A DNA stretch of 64,000 bases from Pseudomonas arcuscaelestis (GCF_016881005.1 NZ_JACOPV010000018.1:1-64000), one strand, 5' to 3'. Shown: positions 17,201 through 26,236, counted from the first letter of the stretch. The notes: a model not told the origin generated them from the sequence alone. Translations and numbers: made by a program.

Positions 17201-18004
17201 ATGTTTAAAAAATATCTGTCGATGCTACTGGTTGGCGTCACCGCGTTGGTGGCGGTCAATGCTGCCCAGGCAGCCGGCGCCATTGATGAAGCGGTCAAAC
17301 GTGGCACTTTGCGCGCGGGCATGGACCCCACCTACATGCCATTTCAGATGACCAACAAGCGCGGCGAGATCGTCGGCTTCGAAGTTGATATCCTCAAGGC
17401 CATGGCCAAGTCCATGGGCGTCAAGCTGGAGATGGTGTCCACCTCCTACGACGGTATTATTCCGGCCCTGATGACCGATAAATTCGACATCATCAGCAGC
17501 GGCATGACCCTGACCCAGGAACGCAACCTGAAGCTTAACTTCAGCGAACCCTTCATCGTTGTCGGCCAGACCCTGCTGATTCGCAAGGAGCTGGCTGATA
17601 AGGTCAAGTCGTACAAAGACCTCAACAAGGAAGAATACCGCCTCACGTCCAAGCTGGGCACCACTGGCGAGATGGTCGCCAAGAAGTTGATCGGCAAAGC
17701 CAAATACCACGGTTACGACAACGAGCAGGAAGCCGTGATGGACGTCGTCAACGGCAAGGCTGACGCTTTCGTCTATGATGCGCCCTACAACGTAGTGGCC
17801 GTGAACAAGGCTGGCGCTGGCAAGCTGGTGTTCCTGGATAAGCCGTTCACCTTCGAACCCCTGGCCTTTGGCCTGAAGAAAGGCGACTACGACAGCCTGA
17901 ACTTCATCAATAACTTCCTGCACCAGATCAAGCACGACGGTACCTACGATCGAATCCACGACAAGTGGTTCAAGGACACCGCCTGGCTCAAGGACATGGA
18001 ATAA
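17201..18004 (+). CDS. Periplasmic amino-acid-type ABC transporter substrate-binding protein
   Basis: The 267-residue product starts with a Sec signal peptide (MFKKYLSMLLVGVTALVAVN) with a likely cleavage after AAQA near residue 25. The mature part is a family-3 solute-binding protein. It has GTLRAGMDPTYMPFQM, GFEVDILKAMAKSMG, YDGIIPALMTDKFDIISSGM and TLTQERNLKLNFSEPF, all typical of polar amino acid binders. The exact ligand cannot be read from the sequence. ATG at 17201 is chosen for its signal peptide and the preceding GGGGGA. Frames open further upstream start in the REP. It is the first gene of a three-gene importer (17201-19772). Confidence 0.88.
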   Translation: MFKKYLSMLLVGVTALVAVNAAQAAGAIDEAVKRGTLRAGMDPTYMPFQMTNKRGEIVGFEVDILKAMAKSMGVKLEMVSTSYDGIIPALMTDKFDIISSGMTLTQERNLKLNFSEPFIVVGQTLLIRKELADKVKSYKDLNKEEYRLTSKLGTTGEMVAKKLIGKAKYHGYDNEQEAVMDVVNGKADAFVYDAPYNVVAVNKAGAGKLVFLDKPFTFEPLAFGLKKGDYDSLNFINNFLHQIKHDGTYDRIHDKWFKDTAWLKDME

Positions 18005-18082
18005 GGCCGAGGCCACAAGCCTGGTTTGAAACCCGACGCGCAGGCTGGTCCTGCGCGTTCGCTTTTACGGAAGTACCCTTAA

Positions 18083-19045
18083 GTGATCAAACACAAGAAA
18101 GCTCAGTGGCCCTGGCATGGGTTGACCGCGTTGGTCCTGATCGGGCTGGCGGCGAGCCTGTACTACGCAACGTCAGTGATTTCCTACGAATGGCGTTGGA
18201 ACCGAGTGCCACAGTATTTCGCCTACCAGGCGGAAGTAGCCCAGCGTGCTGCCGAGAACGGCACCATTGAAGCCATTGTCACCAAGGGGGAAATGGCCAC
18301 CGTTACCGTGCGCGATGAAAGTGGCGCCGAGCAGGTCTTCGACGTTGAGAAGGGCAGCGTGCAACTGTCCCGCGGCGATGATGTGGCGGAAGGTGACCTG
18401 ATTGGCGTAACCCATCATTGGGCCGCAGGACCACTGGCCTGGGGCTTGTGGACCACGGTGTGGATTTCGGTCGCCTCGGGCGTGATGGGGCTGATAATCG
18501 GCTTGTTCGCCGGTCTTTGCAGGTTGTCGAATAACCCGACGCTTCGGGACTTGTCCACGGTCTATGTCGAGCTGGTCCGCGGCACACCGCTGCTGGTGCA
18601 GATCTTTATTTTCTACTTCTTTATCGGCACGGTACTCAACCTGTCGCGCGAATTCGCCGGGGTTGCAGCACTGGCGCTGTTTACCGGCGCCTACGTTGCC
18701 GAGATCGTCCGCGCCGGCGTGCAATCGATTGCCAAGGGGCAGGGCGAAGCGGCTCGCTCCCTGGGCTTGAGTGCAGGTCAGTCGATGCGTCACGTGGTAT
18801 TGCCGCAAGCGTTCAAGCGCGTGCTGCCACCGCTGGCGGGGCAGTTCATCAGCCTGGTCAAGGACACCTCGCTAGTGTCGGTGATTGCCATTACCGAACT
18901 GACCAAGAGCGGGCGCGAAGCAATCACGACTTCGTTCTCGACCTTCGAGATCTGGTTCTGTGTTGCTGGCTTGTATCTGTTGATCAACCTGCCGCTGTCG
19001 CACATGGCCAGCCGGCTTGAGCGGAGGCTTGCGCAAAGTGATTGA
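18083..19045 (+). CDS. Amino-acid ABC transporter permease with periplasmic insertion
   Basis: This 320-residue protein is a HisM/GlnP-type permease. The core from about residue 117 has the usual TVWISVASGVMGLIIGLFAG start, the VELVRGTPLLVQIF block and the EAARSLGLSAGQSMRHVVLP loop (EAA motif) that docks on the ATPase. The family is normally about 220-250 residues. Here a first membrane segment at about 14-32 is followed by an extra segment at about 36-112 (containing TVTVRDESGAEQVF) before the core. That segment is probably periplasmic. The start is GTG at 18083. Only one permease gene is present, so a homodimer is likely. The stop overlaps the ATPase start. Confidence 0.88.
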   Translation: MIKHKKAQWPWHGLTALVLIGLAASLYYATSVISYEWRWNRVPQYFAYQAEVAQRAAENGTIEAIVTKGEMATVTVRDESGAEQVFDVEKGSVQLSRGDDVAEGDLIGVTHHWAAGPLAWGLWTTVWISVASGVMGLIIGLFAGLCRLSNNPTLRDLSTVYVELVRGTPLLVQIFIFYFFIGTVLNLSREFAGVAALALFTGAYVAEIVRAGVQSIAKGQGEAARSLGLSAGQSMRHVVLPQAFKRVLPPLAGQFISLVKDTSLVSVIAITELTKSGREAITTSFSTFEIWFCVAGLYLLINLPLSHMASRLERRLAQSD

Positions 19046-19772
19046 AGTCCGTGATCTGGTAAAAGTCTTCGACACACGTGGCCAAGTGGTGCGTGCGGTC
19101 GACCACGTCAGCACCAATGTGGCCAAGGGCGAGGTGCTGGTTGTACTTGGCCCATCGGGCTCGGGTAAGTCGACCTTCCTGCGCTGCCTCAATGGCCTGG
19201 AGTCGTTTGACGAAGGCACCGTGGCCATCGATGGGCTGCAACTGGCTGACCCGAAGACCGACGTCAACGCCTACCGGCGCGAAGTCGGCATGGTGTTCCA
19301 GCACTTCAACCTGTTCCCGCACATGACGGTGCTGGAAAACCTGTGCCTGGCGCAAAAAGTGGTGCGCAAGCGTGGCAAGGCGGAGCGTGAGGCAAAAGCT
19401 CGAGCGTTGCTGGAGAAGGTGGGGATCAGTCAGAAAGCCAATGAATACCCCTCGCGCTTGTCGGGTGGTCAGCAGCAACGGGTAGCGATTGCCCGTGCGC
19501 TGGCGATGGAGCCCAAGGTGATGTTGTTCGATGAGCCAACCTCGGCGCTTGACCCTGAAATGGTCGGTGAGGTGCTGGATGTCATGAAGACGTTGGCGCT
19601 CGAAGGCATGACCATGGTCTGCGTTACCCACGAGATGGGCTTTGCCCGGGAAGTGGCGGATCGGGTGCTGTTCTTCGACCACGGCAAACTGCTGGAAGAC
19701 TCGCCACCCGAGCAGTTCTTCACCGCCCCCAAAGACCTGCGCGCCCAGGCGTTCCTGCGCCAGGTGCTCTAG
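19038..19772 (+). CDS. Amino-acid ABC transporter ATP-binding protein
   Basis: This 244-residue ATPase has all expected motifs. These are Walker A GPSGSGKST, Q-loop VFQHFNLFPHM, signature LSGGQQQRVAIARAL, Walker B VMLFDEPTSALDPE and the H-loop VTHEMGF. It powers the importer together with the binding protein and permease just upstream. I chose GTG at 19038, giving MIEVRDLVKVF, because GCGGAGG lies about ten bases before it at 19021-19027. A TTG at 19017 in the same frame is the alternative. The start overlaps the end of the permease gene by eight bases, indicating coupled translation. Confidence 0.92.
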   Translation: MIEVRDLVKVFDTRGQVVRAVDHVSTNVAKGEVLVVLGPSGSGKSTFLRCLNGLESFDEGTVAIDGLQLADPKTDVNAYRREVGMVFQHFNLFPHMTVLENLCLAQKVVRKRGKAEREAKARALLEKVGISQKANEYPSRLSGGQQQRVAIARALAMEPKVMLFDEPTSALDPEMVGEVLDVMKTLALEGMTMVCVTHEMGFAREVADRVLFFDHGKLLEDSPPEQFFTAPKDLRAQAFLRQVL

Positions 19773-19784
19773 CCCGTCAGATTC

Positions 19785-19836
19785 TTCGCCGGCCAAGCTG
19801 CTCCTATCCCCGGTAGGAGCGGGCTTGGCCCGCGAT
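19785..19836. repeat. REP-type element after the ABC transporter
   Basis: TTCGCCGGCCAAGCTGCTCC and GGAGCGGGCTTGGCCCGCGA are inverted around TATCCCCGGTA. It lies between the convergent ATPase and chemoreceptor genes. Confidence 0.8.
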
Positions 19837-19899
19837 CGGGCGCAAGGCGCTGGTGAACAAGCAACACATAGTCCAGCTGCGCTCCCGCAAGAACACTCG

Positions 19900-21852
19900 C
19901 TACAGGCTGAACCGTCCTACCAGCGTTTGAAGCTGACGCCCCAGCCGCGCCAGTTCAAGACTCGACGCCGCGGTCTCTTCGCTGGCAGCGCTGGTCTGGT
20001 CTGACACTTCCCTGACGTTTATCACGCTGCGGTTGATCTCTTCGGCTACCGCACTTTGCTCCTCACTGGCGGTGGCTATCTGCTGGTTCATCCCCTGAAT
20101 GCTCGACACCGTCTGAGTAATCTGGCTTAGGGCGTCGCCGGCCTTGCGACTCAGCTCGACGCTATCGTGAGTCAGACTTTTGCTGCTGTCGAGCAGGCGG
20201 GTGACCTGATCAGTACCCTCATGCAGGCTGCCGATCAGTTGCTCGATTTCTTCGGTTGATTGCTGGGTTCGTTGGGCCAGTCCACGAACCTCGTCAGCGA
20301 CCACGGCAAAGCCGCGGCCCGCTTCTCCGGCGCGCGCTGCCTCGATGGCAGCGTTCAAGGCCAGCAGGTTGGTCTGTTCGGATACCGATTTGATCACATC
20401 AAGTATGCTGCCGATCCGCTGACTTTCGCCCGCCAGCTGGTGCATGGCGCTGATCGAGTTATCCATCTGCTCAGCCAACTGCTCGATTTGCACTACCGCT
20501 TCACCTACCACTTGATCGCCCAACTGCGCTTGTTGATCCGCGACGGTCGCTGCCTGTGAGGCGTGCTCGGCATTGCGGGCTACTTCATGCACCGTCGCGC
20601 TCATCTGGTTCATGGCGGTGGCTACCTGATCGGTTTCGTCTCGTTGCTGCACGATCCTGACTTTGGTCTGCTCGCTTACTGCTGAAAGTTGTTCAACGGC
20701 GCTGGAAAGCTGGGTAATGCCCAGGTCGATGCCTCCTATCAGCTCGCGCAGGCTCAAGGTCATGGCATGCATGCTGTTTTGCAGTTGGCCCATTTCATCG
20801 CGCCGCTGCACTCTTTCGGCCAGGTGCAGGTCACCTTTGGCGATACGCTCAGCCAGTGCCAGGGTGTTTTTGAGCGGTGTAGTGATTTGCAGGGTAATCA
20901 CCCAGGCCGCCAGGCACCCGATCAGCAGGGCCAGGGCGGCTTGGCTGATCAATGCCGTATGCGCCTGGGCAGCTTCGTTATCACGTTGTTCTATCTGCTT
21001 GTCACTCAGTTGACGGCTGGCATTGCGAAGCTCGATACCCAACTGCTCCAGAGTAACCTGCACGGTCTCCACTGCGATGGCGGCGCGGCGATATTGCTCC
21101 AGGTTATCTTGATACTGGCCAAGGGCCGAGCGAGTGCCAGCCAAAATCTCAGCTTGAACGCCATTTGCTTGTGCCAAGGGTGTCAGTTGGTCGAGCGTCT
21201 TGCCGGCAGCTTCGACGGCGACCTGACCGACACTGGAAAAGCCTTCCAGCGGGTCAAAGGTGTAGGCGGGTACCAGGCTTTGCTGATTGACCGCTTCGAT
21301 GTGTCGGGAAAGCGTTTCGACCAGATTCAGTACCCGGTCCTGGGTGCTTTGCTGGTCTTCGCTACGCACTGTTTCCAGGACTTGGTCCTGCAGCCTGTCG
21401 ATTAACTCGCCCAGGCGCTGTTCCGTGCCCTGCATGGCTTGTTGCCGATCCTGGCGAAGGGCAACCGCTTGCTGCAACTGCTCGAAACCTTGGGAGAAAC
21501 GCTGCACGATCTGCAGTTTGCTGGCGATCATCTGCCGATTTTCAGCGCTTTCAAAGCGATTCTGCATCGCCGTGAGTAGCTCCTGTAATGACCGCAGCGA
21601 CTGCTCGACCTGCGTCTTGCTCTGCAAGTCGTTAAGCACTCGAAAAGTGATACGTTCGGCCCGCAGGTCCTTGCCAATATCATTGAGTCGGGCAATTTCC
21701 ACTAGCTTCTGCGAGCGATCGATGGCGTCCTCCATTGCGCGCCAGCCGCTGAATGTTATCAATAGTGTCAGTAGCAGTACCAAGGCGAAGGCCAGGGTCA
21801 GCTTCAGCCTGACGCTCATGTTGCCTAGCATCCGATTCACAGGTCCGAACAT
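19900..21852 (-). CDS. Methyl-accepting chemotaxis protein, HBM-type sensor (first of a tandem pair)
   Basis: The 650-residue product has a first membrane segment at about residues 17-35. A long all-helical periplasmic domain follows to about 293, then a second membrane segment at about 295-318 and a HAMP domain (LAERIAKGDLHLAERVQRRD). The signalling hairpin tip carries EQTNLLALNAAIEAARAGEA and GRGFAVVADEVRGLAQRTQQ. The periplasmic domain of about 255 residues and its repeating helices fit the helical bimodular (HBM) class. McpS of P. putida, a sensor of TCA-cycle intermediates, is the type example. The ligand here is unknown. The neighbour at 22095-24011 has the same architecture. Confidence 0.88.
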   Translation of the reverse strand: MFGPVNRMLGNMSVRLKLTLAFALVLLLTLLITFSGWRAMEDAIDRSQKLVEIARLNDIGKDLRAERITFRVLNDLQSKTQVEQSLRSLQELLTAMQNRFESAENRQMIASKLQIVQRFSQGFEQLQQAVALRQDRQQAMQGTEQRLGELIDRLQDQVLETVRSEDQQSTQDRVLNLVETLSRHIEAVNQQSLVPAYTFDPLEGFSSVGQVAVEAAGKTLDQLTPLAQANGVQAEILAGTRSALGQYQDNLEQYRRAAIAVETVQVTLEQLGIELRNASRQLSDKQIEQRDNEAAQAHTALISQAALALLIGCLAAWVITLQITTPLKNTLALAERIAKGDLHLAERVQRRDEMGQLQNSMHAMTLSLRELIGGIDLGITQLSSAVEQLSAVSEQTKVRIVQQRDETDQVATAMNQMSATVHEVARNAEHASQAATVADQQAQLGDQVVGEAVVQIEQLAEQMDNSISAMHQLAGESQRIGSILDVIKSVSEQTNLLALNAAIEAARAGEAGRGFAVVADEVRGLAQRTQQSTEEIEQLIGSLHEGTDQVTRLLDSSKSLTHDSVELSRKAGDALSQITQTVSSIQGMNQQIATASEEQSAVAEEINRSVINVREVSDQTSAASEETAASSLELARLGRQLQTLVGRFSL

Positions 21853-22057
21853 GGGGGTCTCCAGCAGTTGAGAAATGACAAGCGCCCGGACGTGGATCAG
21901 GGCACCGCACCTTGCTCATCGGCGGGGAATGGGAGGGCTAGACCTGCAAAACGTGTAGGAAAGTTCGACTCAGTAGCGAGGAAAAAAGGCCTGAGTTTGG
22001 GGGGGGAGTAGGAAGGTTGCCTAAGGGCAGACAGGAACGGTATCTGTCGATACTGAG

Positions 22058-22085
22058 CCTGTGCTGCCGCGAAGGGCAGCACAGG
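22058..22085 (-). terminator. Hairpin after the second chemoreceptor gene
   Basis: CCTGTGCTGCC (22058-22068) and GGCAGCACAGG (22075-22085) form an 11-base-pair stem nine bases after the stop at 22095. On the minus strand no strong U-tract follows, so it may terminate only partly and allow read-through into the next receptor gene. Confidence 0.6.
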
Positions 22086-22094
22086 TTGTTTATC

Positions 22095-24011
22095 TTAGAG
22101 CTGGAATTTGCCAACCAAGCCTTGCAGGTGGGTGCCCAGACGCGCCAGTTCGACGCTGGAGGCTGCTGTTTCTTCGCTGGCGGCGGAGGTCTGGTCTGAC
22201 ACATCGCGCACGTTCATGACGCTGCGGTTGATCTCTTCAGCTACAGCACTCTGTTGCTCGGCTGCTGCGGCGATCTGCTGATTCATTGCCTGGATCGAGG
22301 ATACGGTACGCGTGATGGTCTCCAATGAGGAACCGGCGCGCCGTGTCAGCTCGACACTGCTGTCGGTCAGGTTGCGGCTGGCATCCATGGTGCTCGCCAC
22401 CTGCTGAGTGCCACTTTGCAAACCGGCGATCAGCGCTTCGATCTCTTCGGTCGACTGCTGGGTGCGTTGCGCCAGGCTGCGCACTTCATCGGCGACCACG
22501 GCGAAGCCGCGGCCGGCTTCGCCAGCACGGGCCGCTTCGATCGCCGCGTTGAGCGCCAGCAGGTTGGTCTGCTGGGCAACGGACTTGATCACATCCAGCA
22601 CGCTGCCGATCTTGTCACTTTCGCTCTGGAGCTTGCCCATGGCATCGCTGGAGTGATTCATTTCGCTGGCCAGGCGTTCGATCTGGGCAATGGCTTCGGC
22701 GACCACCCGATCACCCTCACGGGCCTGCTGGTCGGCTACCAGCGCTGCCTCGGACGCTTCTTCGGCATTGCGCGCAACTTCCTGGACGGTGGCGGCCATT
22801 TCGTTCATGGCGGTAGCGACCTGGTCGGTCTCGACCTTTTGGTTGTTAACCCCGGCACTGGTCTGCTCGGTTACCGCAGACAGCTCTTCAGCGGCGCTGG
22901 CGATCTGGGTGACACCATCGCCAATACCACCGATCAACTCGCGCAGACTGACAGTCATGCGCTGCATGCTGCGTTGCAGTTGGCCAAGCTCGTCACTGCG
23001 CTCGACAATCAGATCCTGGCGCAGATCGCCGCTGGCGACGCGGTCGGCGGCGTTGAGGGTTTGGCGCAGAGGGAGGGTGATCTGCCGGGTGATAGCCCAG
23101 GCCGCCAGCACGCCAAGCAGCAGGGCCAGCACCGTGGCCAGGGTGAGCATTGACTTGGCGTGCTGCGATTCATTGTCGCGCAGTTGGGTCAAGGTAGTGG
23201 TCAATTGCAGGCTCTGATCGATCAGGATCTGACCTTGTAGCGACATTTGCTGGGTGGCCAGATCGAAGGCCGCTTGCGCGGTGCCAAACTCGATCACCGC
23301 CGCGCGATAGTTGCCCAGGGCACGAGCCGCCTGATTGAGGTTGCTGGTGTAGTTGGCGGGCAGCACATCGGCTAGGGTGGTGAGTTGCGAGATCGCCTGG
23401 TCGATGGCTTCGAGGGCAGATTGCTGGAACTCAGGCCTGCCACTGTAGGTGTAGCCGCGCACCTGGAAGCGGGCTTGCTGCAGCAGTTTGCTGGCCCCGA
23501 CCACGCTATTGAACAGGTTCAGGTCGCTGCCCGTGAGCAGTTGCTGTTCAACCTGAGTGGTCAGGCCCGCAGCCTCGTCGGCGCTGCTGCCCAGTACGGC
23601 ACGGCTGGCCTCACGCTGGCGGGTCGCTTTCTCGGAAGCATCCAGCCCGAGTCGGTACTGGCGAACGGCTTCTTTCTGCTGCTCGATACGCTGTTTGTTT
23701 TGCGTCAGAACAATGCGCTGCTCGACCTGTTGCAGTTGGCGGTCAAGGTTGGCCAGCGCATTGTTGAGGTTCTGCGCTGCGCTGTCATCGCCCTTGATCT
23801 GAAGGTTCTGCCGAGCTATGCGCAGTTCGAGGGTCGCCTGCAGGACCTGGGAGATGCTGCCAAGGGTATCGCCGCGCTGGGTGATACCGTTCAGGCCTTG
23901 CCAGCCTGTCAGGGTAATGCTCAAGGTCAGCAGCAGCACCAGGCCAAAGCCGATACCGAGCTTTCGATTGACGCTAACGTTACCCAGGTGCTGGGCTAAC
24001 CAACGGTACAT
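22095..24011 (-). CDS. Methyl-accepting chemotaxis protein, HBM-type sensor (second of a tandem pair)
   Basis: This 638-residue receptor has the same plan as its neighbour. A membrane segment lies at about 20-38, then a helical periplasmic domain of about 250 residues. A second membrane segment (TLATVLALLLGVLAAWAITR) and a HAMP domain (ADRVASGDLRQDLIVERSDE) follow. The signalling tip is QQTNLLALNAAIEAARAGEA, GRGFAVVADEVRSLAQRTQQ. C-terminal signalling halves of the two proteins are very similar, while the periplasmic halves are clearly different. This points to duplication followed by sensor divergence. The periplasmic domain fits the HBM class used by McpS and McpQ for organic acids. Ligand not determinable here. 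Confidence 0.88.
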   Translation of the reverse strand: MYRWLAQHLGNVSVNRKLGIGFGLVLLLTLSITLTGWQGLNGITQRGDTLGSISQVLQATLELRIARQNLQIKGDDSAAQNLNNALANLDRQLQQVEQRIVLTQNKQRIEQQKEAVRQYRLGLDASEKATRQREASRAVLGSSADEAAGLTTQVEQQLLTGSDLNLFNSVVGASKLLQQARFQVRGYTYSGRPEFQQSALEAIDQAISQLTTLADVLPANYTSNLNQAARALGNYRAAVIEFGTAQAAFDLATQQMSLQGQILIDQSLQLTTTLTQLRDNESQHAKSMLTLATVLALLLGVLAAWAITRQITLPLRQTLNAADRVASGDLRQDLIVERSDELGQLQRSMQRMTVSLRELIGGIGDGVTQIASAAEELSAVTEQTSAGVNNQKVETDQVATAMNEMAATVQEVARNAEEASEAALVADQQAREGDRVVAEAIAQIERLASEMNHSSDAMGKLQSESDKIGSVLDVIKSVAQQTNLLALNAAIEAARAGEAGRGFAVVADEVRSLAQRTQQSTEEIEALIAGLQSGTQQVASTMDASRNLTDSSVELTRRAGSSLETITRTVSSIQAMNQQIAAAAEQQSAVAEEINRSVMNVRDVSDQTSAASEETAASSVELARLGTHLQGLVGKFQL

Positions 24012-24090
24012 GGCAGGACTCCATTGCGATCGGCAGAGGCGATTGGTTGTTCTAGTGCCTATGCATCGGCGCCAGATCGCAAAACTGAAG

Positions 24091-24798
24091 TCAGAACAGA
24101 CGAGCGAGCAGGGCAGTAACGGCCGTCTCTACCCGCAGGATGCGTTCGCCAAGCTGCACCGGGGAAAGCCCGGCCTTGCCCAGCAGGTCGATTTCGTAGG
24201 GAATCCATCCGCCCTCAGGACCAATGGCTAGCGTCACCGGTTGGTCTAGCCCGCGGGGGCAGGGAGGGAAAGGTCCTGGGTGGCCGACCAGGCCAAGTGT
24301 GCCTTGGGCAATGGCGGGCAGTCGGTCTTCGACAAACGGCTTGAAGCGCTTTTCGATGACCACTTCGGGCAGGATGGTGTCGCGGGTTTGCTCCAGGCCA
24401 AGGATCAGTTGTTCGCGGATGGCCTCGGGCTCGAGAAACGGCGTCTGCCAGAAGCTCTTTTCGACGCGGTAGCTGTTAACCAGAATCAGCTTTGGCACAC
24501 CCATGGTGGCAACGTTCTGGAACACGCGGCGCAGCATCTTTGGGCGTGGCAGGGCCAGCACCAGGGTCAACGGAAGCTTGGCGGGTGGTTCACGCTCGAA
24601 GCTGACTGAAAGCTCGGCCTCGTGGCCTTCCAGGCGCTCCACTCGGGCTTCGCCCATCAGGCCGCCGATGCGTCCTACGCGCAGACTGTCACCTACCGCC
24701 ACGCGATGGATTTCCTGCATGTGGGTAAAGCGCCGATCAGCCAGGACGACGCGATCGGCCGCAATAAAATCGGCTTCTTCGAGTAACAGCAGGTTCAC
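24091..24798 (-). CDS. Divergent RsmE-family 16S rRNA methyltransferase paralogue
   Basis: The 235-residue protein has the RsmE/SPOUT layout. An N-terminal PUA-like part contains HMQEIHRVAVGDSLRVG, and the C-terminal knot contains LAIGPEGGWIPYEI and LGERILRVETAVTALLA. RsmE methylates U1498 of 16S rRNA at N3. However, a second, canonical RsmE is encoded at 55979-56698. In this copy the substrate helix that normally reads KATELGA is VATMGVPKLILVNS. The segment normally reading EQCGR is EQTRDTILP. It may have another target or a specialised role. Its start overlaps the tatC stop by four bases, so it belongs to the hisIE-tat operon. Fold assignment strong, exact substrate uncertain. Confidence 0.8.
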   Translation of the reverse strand: MNLLLLEEADFIAADRVVLADRRFTHMQEIHRVAVGDSLRVGRIGGLMGEARVERLEGHEAELSVSFEREPPAKLPLTLVLALPRPKMLRRVFQNVATMGVPKLILVNSYRVEKSFWQTPFLEPEAIREQLILGLEQTRDTILPEVVIEKRFKPFVEDRLPAIAQGTLGLVGHPGPFPPCPRGLDQPVTLAIGPEGGWIPYEIDLLGKAGLSPVQLGERILRVETAVTALLARLF

Positions 24799-25586
24799 GG
24801 CTGGGTCGCTGGTGGCTGGTCGTTATGATCGTCAGCGGCGTCATCGGGATGCTCGCTGCGCTTGCGGATCAAACCGCCGAACAGCACGCCGATTTCGAAC
24901 AGCAGCCACATAGGCACGGCCAGCAGGGTCTGCGAGAAGATATCCGGTGGCGTGAGGATCATCCCGACCACGAAGCAGCCGATGATCACGTAGGGGCGAA
25001 TTTTCTTCAGGTACTTCACATCAACCACGCCGATCCATACCAGCAGCACCACCGCTACCGGGATCTCGAAGGCCACGCCGAAGGCGAAGAACAGGGTCAT
25101 TACGAAGTCTAGATAGCTGGCAATGTCGGTCATCATCGACACCCCTTCCGGGGTGGCGCTGGCGAAGAAACCGAAGATCAGCGGGAACACCAGGAAGTAG
25201 GCAAAGGCCATTCCGGCGTAGAACAGAATGATGCTGGAGATAAGCAGCGGGATTGCGATGCGCTTTTCGTGGCGGTACAAGCCCGGCGCAATAAACCCCC
25301 AGATTTGCTGGAGGATCAACGGAATGGCCAGGAACAGCGAGACGATCATTGTAAGCTTGAACGGCGTCAGGAACGGCGAGGCCACATCGGTGGCAATCAT
25401 CGTCGCGTTGGCCGGCAGGTGCTCGCGTAGCGGGGCGGAGACCAGGGTGTAGATCTGCTGTGCGAAGGAAAACAGCCCGGCGAAGATCAGGAAGATGGCC
25501 GCGACGCAGCGCAGCAGACGTGTGCGCAGCTCGGTGAGGTGCGAAACCAGGGGCATTGGCTGGTCGTTTTCCGGAATATCGCTCAT
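24795..25586 (-). CDS. tatC: Sec-independent protein translocase TatC
   Basis: TatC is the six-helix inner-membrane receptor that recognises twin-arginine signal peptides of folded proteins, together with TatB. The 263-residue product begins with the conserved HLTELRTRLLRCV segment. Its family motifs include FLTPFKLTMIVSLFLAIPLI, FIAPGLYRHEKR and the FGVAFEIPVAVVLLVW block. The length fits. Its start overlaps the tatB stop by four bases, and its stop overlaps the RsmE paralogue start. Translation of the three genes is probably coupled. Confidence 0.96.
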   Translation of the reverse strand: MSDIPENDQPMPLVSHLTELRTRLLRCVAAIFLIFAGLFSFAQQIYTLVSAPLREHLPANATMIATDVASPFLTPFKLTMIVSLFLAIPLILQQIWGFIAPGLYRHEKRIAIPLLISSIILFYAGMAFAYFLVFPLIFGFFASATPEGVSMMTDIASYLDFVMTLFFAFGVAFEIPVAVVLLVWIGVVDVKYLKKIRPYVIIGCFVVGMILTPPDIFSQTLLAVPMWLLFEIGVLFGGLIRKRSEHPDDAADDHNDQPPATQP

Positions 25587-25963
25587 GGGGCTCGCGGTGG
25601 CTGTGTCGGTTCGGTAGTGACCGCGGCAGTCGGGGCGGCCTCGGTAGGCGCTGCAGCCGGCGTTGCGGCGACTTCGCTGCTGGCAACCGGCGTGGCCGGT
25701 TGCTCAGGCTTTACGCTTTGCGGGTTGAGGATCTTGCGCGCTTCCTGCTCCATGGAGAGGATGTGCTCGTTGTGCAACTGGCGACGGATATCGTCGGCAC
25801 CGATCTCACGCTCAACTTCCTGTTTGATGGAATTGAAACTGCGTTTGAGGCGGCCGATCCACAGCCCCGCCGTGCGCGCGGCACCCGGCAAACGCTCAGG
25901 GCCGAGCACCAGCAGGGCCACAAGGCCTACGAGCAGCAGTTCGCTGAAGCTGATCCCGAACAT
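25583..25963 (-). CDS. tatB: Sec-independent protein translocase TatB
   Basis: TatB forms the signal-peptide docking complex with TatC. The 126-residue product has the typical N-terminus MFGISFSELLLVGLVALLVL, with the conserved Glu8. GPERLP and an amphipathic helix (GLWIGRLKRSFNSIKQEVER) follow. The C-terminal third is Ala/Pro/Thr-rich low complexity, as is usual for this family. It starts three bases after the tatA stop and overlaps tatC by four bases. Confidence 0.94.
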   Translation of the reverse strand: MFGISFSELLLVGLVALLVLGPERLPGAARTAGLWIGRLKRSFNSIKQEVEREIGADDIRRQLHNEHILSMEQEARKILNPQSVKPEQPATPVASSEVAATPAAAPTEAAPTAAVTTEPTQPPRAP

Positions 25964-25966
25964 TGA

Positions 25967-26236
25967 TCAATCTTTCCTGATGGGCTCTTCGACCTTGTGC
26001 GCCTGGCCGTCGATAGTCTGCGGCTGGTTCAACGGTGAAGTGGCTTGCGGCTGGACAGGTTGTACTGGCGCTTGAGGCTGTTCTTCAGGCTTGGTCTCTT
26101 CTTCGTTCATGGCCTTCTTGAAGCCCTTGATCGACTCGCCCAGGTCACTGCCGAAGTTTTTCAGCTTTTTGGTACCGAACACCAGTACCACGACGACCAG
26201 CAGGACGATCCAGTGTTTCCAGTCAAAAATACCCAT
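25967..26236 (-). CDS. tatA: Sec-independent protein translocase TatA
   Basis: TatA multimerises to form the twin-arginine translocation pore. The 89-residue protein has one N-terminal membrane helix (HWIVLLVVVVLVFGTKKL) with the FGTKKLKNFGSDLGESIKGF hinge and amphipathic helix that mark the family. An acidic, Pro/Gln-rich tail completes it. It follows hisE by 25 bases, the common hisIE-tatABC order in Pseudomonas. Confidence 0.95.
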   Translation of the reverse strand: MGIFDWKHWIVLLVVVVLVFGTKKLKNFGSDLGESIKGFKKAMNEEETKPEEQPQAPVQPVQPQATSPLNQPQTIDGQAHKVEEPIRKD

